Shown here in pieces: positions 22,232 to 33,688 of a stretch of 64,000 nt of DNA (positions are counted from its first letter, which is position 1; each line of letters opens with the position of its first letter). The position numbers and the translations under genes are program-made. This DNA comes from Acephala macrosclerotiorum (Eukaryota; Ascomycota; Leotiomycetes; Helotiales; Mollisiaceae): the NCBI GenBank assembly GCA_014904845.1, contig MU119328.1:92658-156657 (forward strand), given 5' to 3'. The notes beneath the pieces are model-generated. The model searched no databases. It was not told the DNA's origin and saw nothing but the letters and a program-made list of their open reading frames with translations.

Positions 22232-22976
22232 CGAATTTGTGTAAAATGACCTGAAAGTCTGCGAGAGATGAAGGAACAACGATGGATCGTGAATTCAATT
22301 GGCGGGGCTGAGACGCAGCCTCGCGAGCGGATCCTCGAAGCCACTGAGATTTTTCGAGAATCGAAGCAAAATGTCACGAAACGAGACAGAACATTTGAAA
22401 GAGAAAAGATGCCAGAAACCAAGAATCTATTCTTAGAATGTTAGTTTTTTGGTCATATGGGTGGCACAGTGTTGGATTTTGCTGCCCTGTAATTGGCTCA
22501 TTGGTTGTACCTGACTGGGCTAGAAACTTGTGGCCGATCATGCAATCGCGGAATAGGTGGGAACTGCTGTCGTCTGTCCAGGATACCTCAACGCATGCTT
22601 TATAAGTGCTGCGGAGGATAAGAAAATGGACTCAGGAATAGGTCAAAAGACAGCAGTACTCTACGGTGGCAAAACATCAATATATATCCGAATCTACCGC
22701 TTTTTATTTACAAGCGCTAAATAGTTATCGAAATATTATAAATACTAGACTTTAGCATTAGTAAAATAAATGGGTTAATTAAAGATAAAAATGTATAAAT
22801 ATTCAATAATCGAAATAACTCTCATTTCTTTTTAAGTTAAAATAAGTCGAGGCACGTCGAGGAGATCGAGAATCCTCTTATTTAAGATCAATGCGCGTTT
22901 TTAATTGGTTAAGAAAAGGATTGTTTACTTGGTTTGTGCAATGCCTTGTTTTTATCGCGTCGAGCGCGTCGAGCGC
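22232..22976. other. Promoter side of GHKL B and AT-leaning spacer
   Basis: No gene. From about 22680 the DNA becomes AT-leaning with RIP-like composition. Short GTCGAGCGC direct repeats near 22960-22980 lead into the microsatellite. Confidence 0.4.
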
Positions 22977-23125
22977 GTCTCTCTCTTTATTCTATCTCTC
23001 TCCATCTCTCTCCATCTCTCCATCTCTCTCTTTATTCTATCTCTCTCTATCTCTCTCCATCTCTCTCCATCTCTCTCCATCTCTCTCCATCTCTCTATCT
23101 CTCACTCTCTCCATCTCTCTATCTA
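22977..23125. repeat. CT-rich microsatellite, (CTCTCTCCAT)n
   Basis: About 150 bases of imperfect repeats of CTCTCTCCAT with CTCTCTTTATTCTAT variants. The strand bias is complete, C/T on the plus strand. Three overlapping Leu/Ser/Ile-rich open frames here come from the repeat and are not genes. Confidence 0.95.
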
Positions 23126-23839
23126 CAAATCCAAAAATCGATAATATTTAAGAATTGGAGCATTTTAAAATAGAAGTAATCAATAATTATTTATTTTAAA
23201 GATACAATATTTTCTATGGCATTATTTACTCAAATTTATTTATTAGTTGTAAATAAATATTAATAATTAAACGATAATTTATCTCTTATTAATAAATAAA
23301 TTATCCATTTAAAAGCGTTAAATAATCTATTATTAATTGATAAAAATATCTATCTTTTGCTAATAAATATTGATACGTTGGCTCCGTAGGGGTAGCCTTG
23401 GTAGTGGCTCTCGTTTGTGTTTGCTTGGCAGTCGGCTGAAGGCTCGGTGGCGGGCAACTTCCCGGGCCCTGTTCCTTGCTGCAGGACGCCACATGCAATA
23501 TGCGACAAGGCTCCTATGTAAGACGACTCCTACACCTTCTGGATTCTCTAAGGTGAAGTCAAGATCAGCAGTCAAGTAATTATATCAGAGAGAGAGAGGT
23601 AAGACAAAGTCGTTCTAGCCAAATAAGAAATGTGCATCCACATCATCGAGCGGTGTTATATTTCTAGCAACGGCGCCACCCCGCCATAAACTCTCGTCTA
23701 CCGACCGATCTCTCTCGGTCCAGGTCTCCGTAAGTGTTGCCGAAAACCTTCCCGACTATTAGCATCGGCGATCTCTGAGCCAGCTAGAAACAATGACACA
23801 ACACTTGCTTTTGTATGTTCAGGTTGCGTCGCATGGCAC
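23126..23839. other. Gene-free spacer
   Basis: AT-rich to about 23375, then ordinary composition. A short GA run (AGAGAGAGAG) lies near 23588. No coding sequence or RNA gene is recognised. Confidence 0.4.
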
Positions 23840-24008
23840 AAAGTGCTCGGACTACAGGCCTAGTACAGGGCATCAATGCGCTAGAAACGCGGGGCAGTAA
23901 AGCCCGAAAAAGCTGAAGAGACCTTTAACGGCGATCAATCAAGCGAAGAGAGGCTTATAGGGCCTTACATTGCATGCACAAAATAATGCCCTGTAGTCCG
24001 AGCACTTT
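23840..24008. mobile_element. Short inverted-repeat element, MITE-like
   Basis: A perfect 19-nt inverted repeat bounds 169 bases: AAAGTGCTCGGACTACAGG at 23840-23858 and its complement at 23990-24008. The inside has no coding capacity and shares the words CTTATAGGG and GGCCTTACA with the neighbouring element at 24171. A target-site duplication is not clear: TA follows the right end but CA lies at the left. Size and structure fit a non-autonomous DNA transposon; a structured RNA or hairpin is the alternative. Confidence 0.55.
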
Positions 24009-24170
24009 ATGCCGCGATCTCTGTACATTAAATGTGCTCTAATGTTTTCCTAGCGAGGTCGTGACAGCCTGCAAGGAAGTGCTGTGTCCGTCCTATCAGA
24101 ACACAGGTTGGATGTAAAGTAGCATACCAGATCTCTACGCCTCAACCAAGTGGAATTGGTCGTGCTCCTA

Positions 24171-24478
24171 CGGAGGACGCGGCCAAAAGTCTGGGAAATA
24201 CAGGGGGATACGCTATAATGCCCTATAAGGTCTCACCCTATGCCCTGAACGGTGATCATCCACAGGACTCACTGTAAAAGCGCCTCGACCCATTAAAAGT
24301 TAGGCTCGACAGGCTCTCAAGCCCTGATTTTCAGCGCCACCATGGCCCAAAGAGGTAGGATTACACTAATCGAGCCAATCAAGAGGGCTGATAGGGCTCC
24401 AATGAGACATTATGGGGCCTTACAGGGCACTGTCCCTATAAGCCCCTGTATTTCCCAAACTTTTGACCGCGTCCTTCG
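24171..24478. mobile_element. MITE with 37-bp terminal inverted repeats and TA target duplication
   Basis: The 308-bp element has terminal inverted repeats of about 37 bp, starting CGGAGGACGCGGCCAAAAGT on the left and, on the opposite strand at the right end, CGAAGGACGCGGTCAAAAGT. The arms differ at three positions in 37, all transitions. Both ends are flanked by TA (24169-24170 and 24479-24480), the target duplication of Tc1/mariner-type elements. No transposase is encoded, so any movement depended on an enzyme supplied elsewhere. Weaker inverted similarity continues inward. Confidence 0.85.
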
Positions 24479-24518
24479 TAGCTGAAAGCGCCTTCGAGAC
24501 CATGCCCGTCGAGTTGAC

Positions 24519-25773
24519 CTAGAAGGGCGTCATCATTCTTCCACAGTACGGCGCAGGCTTCGAGCTCATTGCTTGTTCATCACATGGTCTTTCAGACAGT
24601 TGTGCCGTAGAGTGAAATTTCGCCAATTTCATCATTCCAGTGAAGAGGCCATCAGGGACGCCATTCAAATCGAACATTGACCACCTGTCCTGTTCGCAGT
24701 ACGATGTTACAATATCCAGATATTCGGTTGGATAGATCATCGCTTGCCGCAGCATGAGGGAGGCAACAACATCCCACCATAGCAGCATGGCAACTTCTGG
24801 CCTCAATCTCGGCGAACTTTTCAGAAGGCTTGCACCACCTGCGTTTTCAAGTATATTATTTGCCCCAGAGATGAAGTCTCCAGTTACCCAGTCCAGATTG
24901 AGCTACCTCAGTGAGGATGAGTGTCAAAATCGTGTCCAACAAAGCGAAAGCATCCGTGCTCGGTTTCAGTACTGCTTCGCGAAATAATTGGAGGGCATGT
25001 AATTGTGGTCTGTCAGTTGAGACATGGGACCATATAGCGGTGCCACCAGCCTCATTAAGGAGGTGGGGTGGCCCCACCCCTCTCTGTGTATATATAGGCC
25101 ATCTGTAGCCCTTTTCACCACCAATGCAGTCTTTACCAAGCAACTGACATGGTCCAACATCAGAACAGGCATATTCTTGTCATTGTTGAGACGAGCGACG
25201 TGGAGAGATGAGACTGTCAGGATTGCATGCAAGAGGAATGGTGAATCGCTGAAATTTGCTTGGCAGCGGATCCAGCTCGATGTCATTCGTGAGATGGGCA
25301 TTGGAGAATTCCTGATCATCTGAATGAGGTAGGAAATGATTGGGTGTTGTTCCCAGGGTGCATTACATGCAGATCTCAAGGACTCCGCTCATCTTCTCTG
25401 CCAGGCTGGAGTACTTGACAGTGTGTGGCGAAACATCTTGGTAAGCATCTAGTGGCACCCTATCCAACAACGATGAATCAATGGGCATGATTTCTAGTAG
25501 CCCTTGTTTAGACTTTTATTGAAGTCTGTTGCGATGACTTTGGAAGTGAACGTCTTTGTAATCTTTAGATCCCCATCGGCTACTAGATGCCACCCTTCTG
25601 AAGCTTTCTTGCGTTTGCTCTTCGGCTCCTCCTGTTTGAACTTGAACTGGTCGACTGGAAAAGAAATCTGAGACTTGTCTTATTGAGGAGTCTTTCCACT
25701 TGAGGCATCCGGAGGACCTGGTGCCGTTGAAACTAAGATCTGACTCGTTGCGACTCAGGTAAGCAGAACTCAT
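24519..25773 (-). pseudogene. Broken fungal transcription factor (Fungal_trans_2 type)
   Basis: Fragments in several minus-strand frames line up as one regulator. A start near 25773 is followed by TRSSGCLKWKDSS, which resembles the first half of a Zn2Cys6 cluster with one expected Cys as Trp. LLEIMPIDSSLLDRV and SLAEKMSGVLEICM precede a stop near 25365. WEQHPIISYLIQMIRNSPMP and SPFLLHAILTVSSLHVARLN follow, then ALLDTILTLILTEVAQSG. A one-base frame change at about 24845 leads to NILENAGGASLLKSSPRLRP and VAMLLWWDVVASLMLRQ, typical of the C-terminal regulatory domain (PF11951 type). It ends near 24519. At least one stop and two frame changes make it non-functional. The LTR element is inserted 35 bp upstream of its start, so promoter loss may have come first. 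Confidence 0.75.
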
Positions 25774-25802
25774 CACGTAATTCCAAAAAAGAGACCTCGA
25801 AT

Positions 25803-25807
25803 CTTTC
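25803..25807. repeat. Target-site duplication, left copy (CTTTC)
   Basis: The five bases before the left LTR are identical to those after the right LTR, as expected for integrase-mediated insertion. Confidence 0.9.
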
Positions 25808-26056
25808 TGTTGGAAAAACAGGTAGGATTCGAATGTGATTCACGTGAATAGAGTACGGCGGATACGGATCACAGAACTAGTTTCGTATAAGCTAATCCAA
25901 TAATATTGTATTTTATTATATTTGCTTTTCTATCTAAAGAAAAAATACTCAATATATAGAATATTTAGTATATCGTACGAAACGCAAATAGTTTTATCGA
26001 TTATATTAACGTATTCGATACGTAATTTAATATTTCGAATTACGTTTTTCGTAATA
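25808..26056. repeat. Left LTR
   Basis: It aligns without gaps to the right LTR at an offset of 5789. The outer ~100 bases are nearly free of RIP changes, keeping for example GTACGGCGGATACGGATCAC, whereas the inner ~110 bases are heavily converted. It starts TGTTGG; the inner end has decayed from CA to TA. Confidence 0.93.
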
Positions 26057-29000
26057 TTAATAATTTTTTTTTTATAATAAAAAATATTATATAACGTATT
26101 AAATATTTAAAAAAGTATAATTAAAAAGTATTATAAAAAAATAAATCAAAAAAAATAAATTTATAATATTGTTATATGTAATACGTAATTTAATTTTACA
26201 ATTTAATATTGTATAACGTTAATAAATATAAAAAAAAAAAAAAAAAAAAATTTATTTTTTAAATTTTATATAATAAAAAATTAACGTATTATTCGTATAA
26301 TAAAATTTTTTTTTTTTATAATAATATTATTATTATTATAAAATCGTATATTAAATATTTTTAATATAAATTTAATTCGTTTTTCGAATATATTAAATTA
26401 ATTAATTATTTTAATAAATATTATAATAATTACAAATAATATAATTATATTATTTATTATTATTTTTTTTTTTTTAAATAAAAAAAAATAATAATAATAA
26501 AAATAATAAAAAATTTAATTTTTTAATAAAAATATTTCGATTTTTCAATTCAAAAAATTTATTATTAATATATTCATATAATAAAATTTTTTATTAAATA
26601 TATAAAATAATTTAATTATTTTAAATTAATTAAAATATATATAATAATTTTTTTTTATTTACAAATATAAATAATATTTCGTTTTATATTAAATTTTTCG
26701 AGTTTTATATAAAAAAATTTTAAATAAAAATTTAAACGTTTTTTTAATTTTTATATAATATTTAAAATAAATATTTAAACGAAAAAATTAAAAAAAAATT
26801 CAAATTAAATAATTAAATTAATAATTTTAATTTTTTTAATTTTTTATTTATACGATTTACAAATAAATATAAATATAAAATTCGTATAATATATAAATAA
26901 ATATAAATAATATTAATATATTTTAAATTTTTAAAATAATTTTTAATTTTTTTTTTTTTTTAATTTAATTTTTAATTTATATAATAATTTTATTAATATT
27001 TAAAAAAGATTTTAATATTTTATTTAATATTAATTTGATTATTATATTTATTAAATTGTTTTATTTATTAATTTAATATATTTTCGTAAATTTTTTACGT
27101 TTATACAATTATTAAAAAATTATAATATCGATTATTAAACGTTTTTTTTTAATTGTATTTAATTTAATTAAATATTTATATAATAAATATAAATTAATAT
27201 AAATAATAATTATTTTAATTATATTATTAATTATTATTATTATATTTATTTTTTCGATTATATTATAAATTTTAAACGTTAATATATTTTTTATAATGCG
27301 TTTATTTTTCGTATTATTTTAATAAATTAAATTGTTTTAAATTATAAAAAAAAAAATTTTATATAATTTATTTATAATAATAATTTTATATTCGATTTAA
27401 AAATTTAAATTTTTATTATTTATAAATAAATTATTTATAAAAACGAAAAATTTTATATAATAAAAATTAATTGAAATATATTTAATTTTTTTTTTAAATT
27501 ATTTAATTATTATTTTAAATATTTATTTAAAATTATAATTTTTATATATTTATAAATTTTTAATATTAAATTATTATATTTAAATTAAATATTATTTTCA
27601 ATTAATAAATCGTTATTAAATATATATTACGAATTTATTATTTTTAATATTTTTTTATACGAATATTAAATTTTAAATTTATAAATTGTAATTTTTTTTT
27701 AATTTTTTTAAATAAATATAATTCTTTTTTTTTTTAATAAAAAATATTTTAATTAATTTTATAATAAATTGAATTTTTTTTAATTTTTAATTTTTTAATT
27801 TAATAAAATTTTTATTTTTTAAAATTAATATATTATTTGTTTATATTTTTATAATTTTAAATACGTTTTTTGAAATTGTAATTATTAAATATAAATTATA
27901 CGTAAAAATTTTTATTTTAAATTTAATTTAATAATATTTATTATATATTATTTATTAATATATTTTTATTTTTAATATTTTATACAATAATTTTTATATA
28001 ATTATTATTGTATTTTTTTAAAAATATAAATTAAAATTAAAATTAATTATTAATTTGTTTTTTGAATTATTAATAATTGTATAAAAATAATTTTATTATT
28101 TTTATTATTATATATTTAAATAATAAATTTTAATTTCTCGTACAAATAATTTATTAATTTTTTTTTAATTTCGTTTATAAATTGAAAATTGAAAATACGT
28201 TTTTAATAAATAATAAAATTATATTATATAAATTTAAAATTTTTTTTTATAATTAAATTCTCAATTTTTTATTTTTATAATTTTTAAAATAATTATTTTA
28301 AAATTAAAATTAAATTTTTTTTTTTAAATTTTTTATTATTTTTTTTTTATTATAAATATTATTAAAATTTATTATTTTTCTCGTACGATAATTATAAATT
28401 AATTATAAATTTTTTTTAATATTATTAATACGAGTTTTATATTATTATATATTTTAATATAAAATAATTATTATTAATTTTATTATATAAAATTAATTTT
28501 TAATATTTTTATTTTTAAATTAATTATTAAATTATTAATAATTATTTTATTATTAATTAATTTATTATATATTGTTTTAATTTTATTTTTTTAATAATTT
28601 TATTTTTTTTTTTTATTATATTTATATATTTAATTATAATAATAATATCAAAATATTAATTATATAAAATTTATTTTTTATAATAAAAATATTTTATATT
28701 TATTATTATACGAATAATTTTTTTTTTTTTATTATAAATAAAAATAAAATATTTATTTTAATTATTTTTAAATATATTTTAAAAATAAAAAAAATTGAAA
28801 TTAATTTATTTGATTTAATAAAATTATTTATAATTTTTATAATTATTTACAAAATTAATTTTTTATTTAATTATTCGTTTTTCAATTTTTATTAAAAAAT
28901 ATCATATAAATATTATAAAAATACGTAATATTTTTCGATTTTATTAATATTATTATAAATTTTTATTAGTATTTTTTAACGTCAATTATTATCGTATAAA

Positions 29001-31596
29001 TTTTTTTTTAAAATTCGATTAATACAAAATTTTTCTCGATATTATATATAAAAAAATTTAATAAACTTTAATATATATTAATTTAATATATATAAAAAAT
29101 ATTTCAAATTATTTTTATCGATTTATTTTTTAAAAATCGTATAATAATAAATATTATTATTTTATCGATTATTTAAAATAATAATTTTTTATTTAAATAA
29201 AATACGTTTATTAATATAAAATAATTAAAATTATAATTATTTTTTAAATTAAATTTAAATTATTTAAATGATTTCAAATAAAATTTTATAAAACATTTAA
29301 TTATTTTTAATTTAATATTATTATATTTAATTTATATAAAAAATATAAATAATTTTTATACGAAAAAATATTCGAATTATTAATATAATTAATAAAATTT
29401 AATATTAATCAAATAATTATATATTATAATTTTTTTTGTATAATTTAAAAATATTTATAAATAATTTTATTTTCGTATAATAAAAATAATTTTATTTTTT
29501 TAAAATAAAACGTTTTTCAAATTATCGAATTTAATTTTTATATAATTTATATTTTATATATAAAACAAAAATAATATATTTTTTAAAACGATATAAAATA
29601 TAATTCGTTTGAATAATATTTTAATTTTTATTGTACTTTTTATAATAATTAATTTTTTTTTAAAATAAATTCGATAATTTTTAATTATTATACGATTTAA
29701 TTAAATTATAATATTTTATCGTTATAATATTAAAAATTAAAATTTTTTAATAATTGAAATTTTAATCGTATTAATATTCGATATAATTTTTTAAAATACA
29801 TTTAATAAATAATAATTTTTAAACGTAAAATTTAATATTTTATATAATTAATTAAATATATTATTTTAAATTAAAATATAAATTATTATTTAATTATTCA
29901 AAATTAAAACAATTTTTAATTTATTTATTTTATTTAATTTAATAATAAAATTATTATATAAAATCTTTTTTATAATTAAAAATATTATTTATTATTTTAA
30001 AAAAAAAATTATTATTTTTTAATTTCGTTTTTATTTAATAATTTTTTATATTTTATTAAAAATTATTATATTTTTTTTTCAAATATTTTTAATTTTATAA
30101 CGAATTAATTTTAAATTATTCGTATATTTTTATATATTTCGTATTTATATATTAATTAAATTAATATTTCGATTTCTTATAAATATAATATTTTTTTTAT
30201 TTTTACGAATATTTATACAAAATAAATAACGATTTTTTATTTTTTTATATATATAATTTATTTAATATTATTCGAATTATTATTAATTCAAATTTTATTA
30301 ATAAAATATAAATAATTTTTTAATTCGTATAACGATTTTAATTATAAATCTCAAATTAATATATAATTTTTTAAACGTTAAAATAAATTTAAACAACGTA
30401 TAATTATATTTTTTAATATTTTTATATATATTAAATATTTAATTTCGAAAATTATACTTATTTTAATATTATTATAACAATTTTTATTATATTATACGAA
30501 ATTTATTTAATATAATTTTTAAATATTCGAATTTAAATTTATTCGAATTTTTAATAATCGTATTATATAATATAATTTTTTATTATTTAATTAAATATTT
30601 TTAATAATTTTTTTTTATTTTAAAATAAATTTTAATTATTTTAATTATTATTCGAAATTTGTATATTTTTTCAATAATTTTTTTATAATAAAATTTTAAT
30701 ATTCGTTTTTTAAATATTATTAAAAACATTATATAAAATTAAATTTTTTTAATTTTAATTTTTTTATATAAATCGAAAAAAATTTGAAATTTAATATTTA
30801 AAATATCGTATTATTTTTTTTTATATTTTATTTTATTTTTATATATTTTTATTAAATTTATAAATAATTTCAATAAACGTAAAATATTATACGAAATAAT
30901 AAAAATTATTTATATAAAAAATAAATATAATATAAAATTAAATCGAAAATATAATTAATAAAATAATTATAATATTTCGTTTTAAAATAATAAAAAATTT
31001 ATATAATTATTAAATTTTAATTCAATTATAAATTTAAATAATAGTATTTTTAATATTATTATACGAATTTTTTTATTAAATAAATATTATTTTAATTAAA
31101 ATTAATTATTAAATTTTTTTGTATAAATTTAAATTTTTTTTTTTATTTATTAATATAAATTTTTTTTTTAAAAATATTATTAAAAAATTTTTATATAAAA
31201 ATTTAATTTTAATTTAATTTTAATTTATATATTATAAATAATTAAATATATATAAATTAATTTAAATATTTTATAATTTATTATATTTTAAATTTTTTTT
31301 ATTTATTTTTTATTTATTTTTTAAAATTTATTTTATATATTTTTATTTTAATATTCGTATATCGATTAATTTACTAATAAAAAATAAAATAAATATTAAT
31401 ACGAGATTTAATTTTGTTTTTTTTTATTATATAATTAATATTTTTTTTTTTAGATTTTTTTTATTAAAATAAAATTATATTTAAAAATAAAAAATAATAT
31501 TTTCGTACGATAATTTAATTAATTGATCGTATAACGATATATTTATACGATTAAAAAAAGTTTTAATTATTTTATAGTTTTATAATTATTAATTAA

Positions 31597-31845
31597 TATT
31601 AAAAAAACAAATAAAATTCAAATATAATTTACGTAAATAAAATACAACGAATACAAATTACAAAACTAGTTTCGTATAAACTAATCTAATAATATTGTAT
31701 TTTATTGTGTCTACTTTTCTATTTAAAAAAAGAATGCTCAATATATAAAATATTCAGTGCGTCGTACGAGACGCAAATAGTTTCATCGATTGCGCCAGCG
31801 CACTCGACACGTGATCTGGCATCTCGAACCACGCTCCTCGCGACA
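31597..31845. repeat. Right LTR
   Basis: The mirror image in mutation state of the left LTR: the inner half is converted (the start decayed from TG to TA) while the outer ~110 bases keep ancestral C and G, such as TGCGCCAGCGCACTCGACAC. It ends GCGACA. Confidence 0.93.
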
Positions 31846-31850
31846 CTTTC
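31846..31850. repeat. Target-site duplication, right copy (CTTTC)
   Basis: Matches 25803-25807 exactly and fixes the right boundary of the LTR element. Confidence 0.9.
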
Positions 31851-31859
31851 ACTTGAAGA

Positions 31860-32899
31860 GGAAGTCTCCATGCTCCTTGACAGAATCAATAACCCAAAGT
31901 AGAAAATCATCCGGCAATACCCCACTATCAACGCACTCAACACCCTCTCAGTCGCAGCCTTCAACTGCGGCTCCGGCTCTTCCTCCCTCCACATCATGCA
32001 TCCCCTTCAACACAATGCATATATCCCTCCTCCCCTCAACCAGCGACTTCTGGATGACCTCCCACATCCCATCCCTCTGCCCATTATCTACCAATTCATC
32101 TTCATCGCTCCGCGCTAACGCTACAGCTTTGGCTTTCTCCCATGCAAATCCATTTTCATTCTCTGAGTTGTCGGACTAGCAGCTTTCCAAACTTCTTCGT
32201 CAGTGCCGAAAGCACTTTCAAGAAAGTATTGATACATGGGAATATTGGCGTGATCATCTCTTAACTTCCCTAGATCATATATCCCCTCCACGCCCAGCAC
32301 AGCAGCAGGTGTCTCAATCCCAACCTGGTTCAGGATCTGAAAAGCTAACGTAGCTCCACGTGAGTGTCCCACAAGAATAGAGTTACGCCCCATCCCGAAT
32401 CTCTCTTGCAGAAAATGCAGCGCAGCAACAACATCGTTCAGATGTTCAGGATGCTTGACATACCTCGCTGCACTGCCAGTTTCTGTGAACTGTGCGAATC
32501 GGGGAAGAGGATGCGGGGTTGACAGACGGTAGTTTAGAGATGCGAAGCCGGCCATGTGCAGGGAGAGGGGGAGGAGAGGAGGTGCTGGACTGTGAGGGTG
32601 AAGGAGGAGGCTGTTATCATAGGTCGCCACCAAGCGCCACCGTAGATATATCTAGGATTGATGGTTAGCTGAGTTTTGAAGGATGAAAAAGGGCGGGGAG
32701 GACATTATCCAGTATTTGGTGATGTCGTCACGTGTGGAAGGGGGGAGCGTGTCCATGTTTCGAGCGTGTGAGCTTCTAGTGTTGGGGAATTGGGAAGGTA
32801 TCGGTGAGTTTAATGTGTAAAAGGGGCGTTGGTAATGGGTTTGATGTCCATCATACAGGTTCTTGTTGTCGGCTCGTGTTGTGTAAGGAGGAGAAGCAT
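31860..32899 (-). pseudogene. Kynurenine-formamidase-like alpha/beta hydrolase, frameshifted
   Basis: The family hydrolyses N-formylkynurenine in tryptophan breakdown (yeast BNA7). Minus-strand pieces occur in order: YLPNSPTLEAHTLETWTRSP near 32770, YIYGGAWW near 32640 after a plausible intron (an oxyanion-loop motif of the HGGxW type with Tyr for His), HPEHLNDVVAALHFL, the nucleophile elbow GHSRGA, then VWKAASPTT. There the frame breaks. A frame shifted at about 32165-32175 carries the expected ALARSDEDELVDN and LKGMHD with the catalytic Asp and His. A second shift near 32000 restores a tail (MWREEEPEPQLKAATERVL). No GT-AG intron of usable length explains these shifts. The start is unclear because the 5' part also mixes frames. 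The LTR insertion lies just beyond the 3' end. Sequencing error at the shifts is the alternative. Confidence 0.65.
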
Positions 32900-33688
32900 T
32901 CACGGCTCTCCGTTACAGGCGGAGAAACGGGGCTGGTTACTTTATCTCCCAACGTTGAAAGTCCTCACACAGTTTAGCTTCAATTATCCCAATGATCCTT
33001 TTAGGTTTCATCTAGCTTACCTCAAAGGATCTTCTTTTAAATATAACAGAAAACACATGAATGACAAAAAGGGGCGCAGGCACGTGATACTTGACTATCA
33101 TTCTCGATGAATTCTCATTCTTAGTTCCCAATTACAAATCCTCTTATATGCGCTCTACTCACTTGATCTTCCAAGATCCTTTCTAAAGCGAAAATCATTG
33201 CTAGTTGTCGATGAAGAGGATCAGGTGACTGCTGCCAGATCCCTGTCACTTTCCTCAAGCGAGGCTTATCAACCTCCGTCGCGACTTCTTCCTTCCACCA
33301 TCTTTCTTCTAGAAACAAACCTTCAACTCTTTCTCAACATCCAGCACAATTACTCTTCTCATCAGTTCTCTATCTTGTGGTCTTTAATTCCATGCACTCG
33401 GATCCAGGGTTCTGTCCGAAACCTCCGAAGCACAGATCTGTCCAAGGCCGCACCCACAACTCGTGGCTAGAGCGTTCTTAGAACGGGTTACATCATCGAG
33501 ATGCACATTGAGCTCTCTGCGAAGCCACTGCCGCACTCTGACTGTATCAACTCTTCCTATCGTTGAGTTATCTCAACCCTCATCGATCCTGTTCCAAAGC
33601 GGCTTGAAGCGGGGTAGCCCGACGCTTTAGCTGACATCTTAGCGCAATGGTAAAATGTCTGTCCGGAATCTAAGCAACAACTGACGTT
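32900..33688. other. Divergent intergenic region
   Basis: Lies between the leftward formamidase-like gene and the rightward HET gene. No supported gene. A short tRNA-like word at about 33632-33680 was examined and rejected. Confidence 0.4.

Larger units (their letters stand above)
25808..31845. mobile_element. RIP-destroyed LTR retrotransposon
   Basis: A 6038-bp element bounded by direct repeats 25808-26056 and 31597-31845, each exactly 249 bp with no length difference. The best-preserved ends read TG...CA, and both sides are flanked by CTTTC. The interior (about 26060-31590) is almost pure A and T with scattered CG, and no coding frame survives. Polymerase, primer site and polypurine tract cannot be read, so Gypsy versus Copia and orientation are undecided. 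A 5-bp duplication and 6-kb length fit either. It lies between the broken transcription factor and the formamidase-like gene. All LTR differences examined are transitions, as expected of RIP. Confidence 0.93.

Noticed and set aside
22977..23125. Possible CRISPR-like array
   Set aside because: Units are contiguous with no unique spacers, and the genome is eukaryotic.
22891..23173. Leu/Ser/Ile-rich frames in three plus-strand phases
   Set aside because: They arise from the CTCTCTCCAT repeat, and all frames look alike.
33632..33680. tRNA-like word (GACATCTTAGCGCAATGG and following bases)
   Set aside because: It resembles the 5' part of a tRNA, but the D-stem does not close and no T-arm or acceptor partner follows. 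At most a relic.
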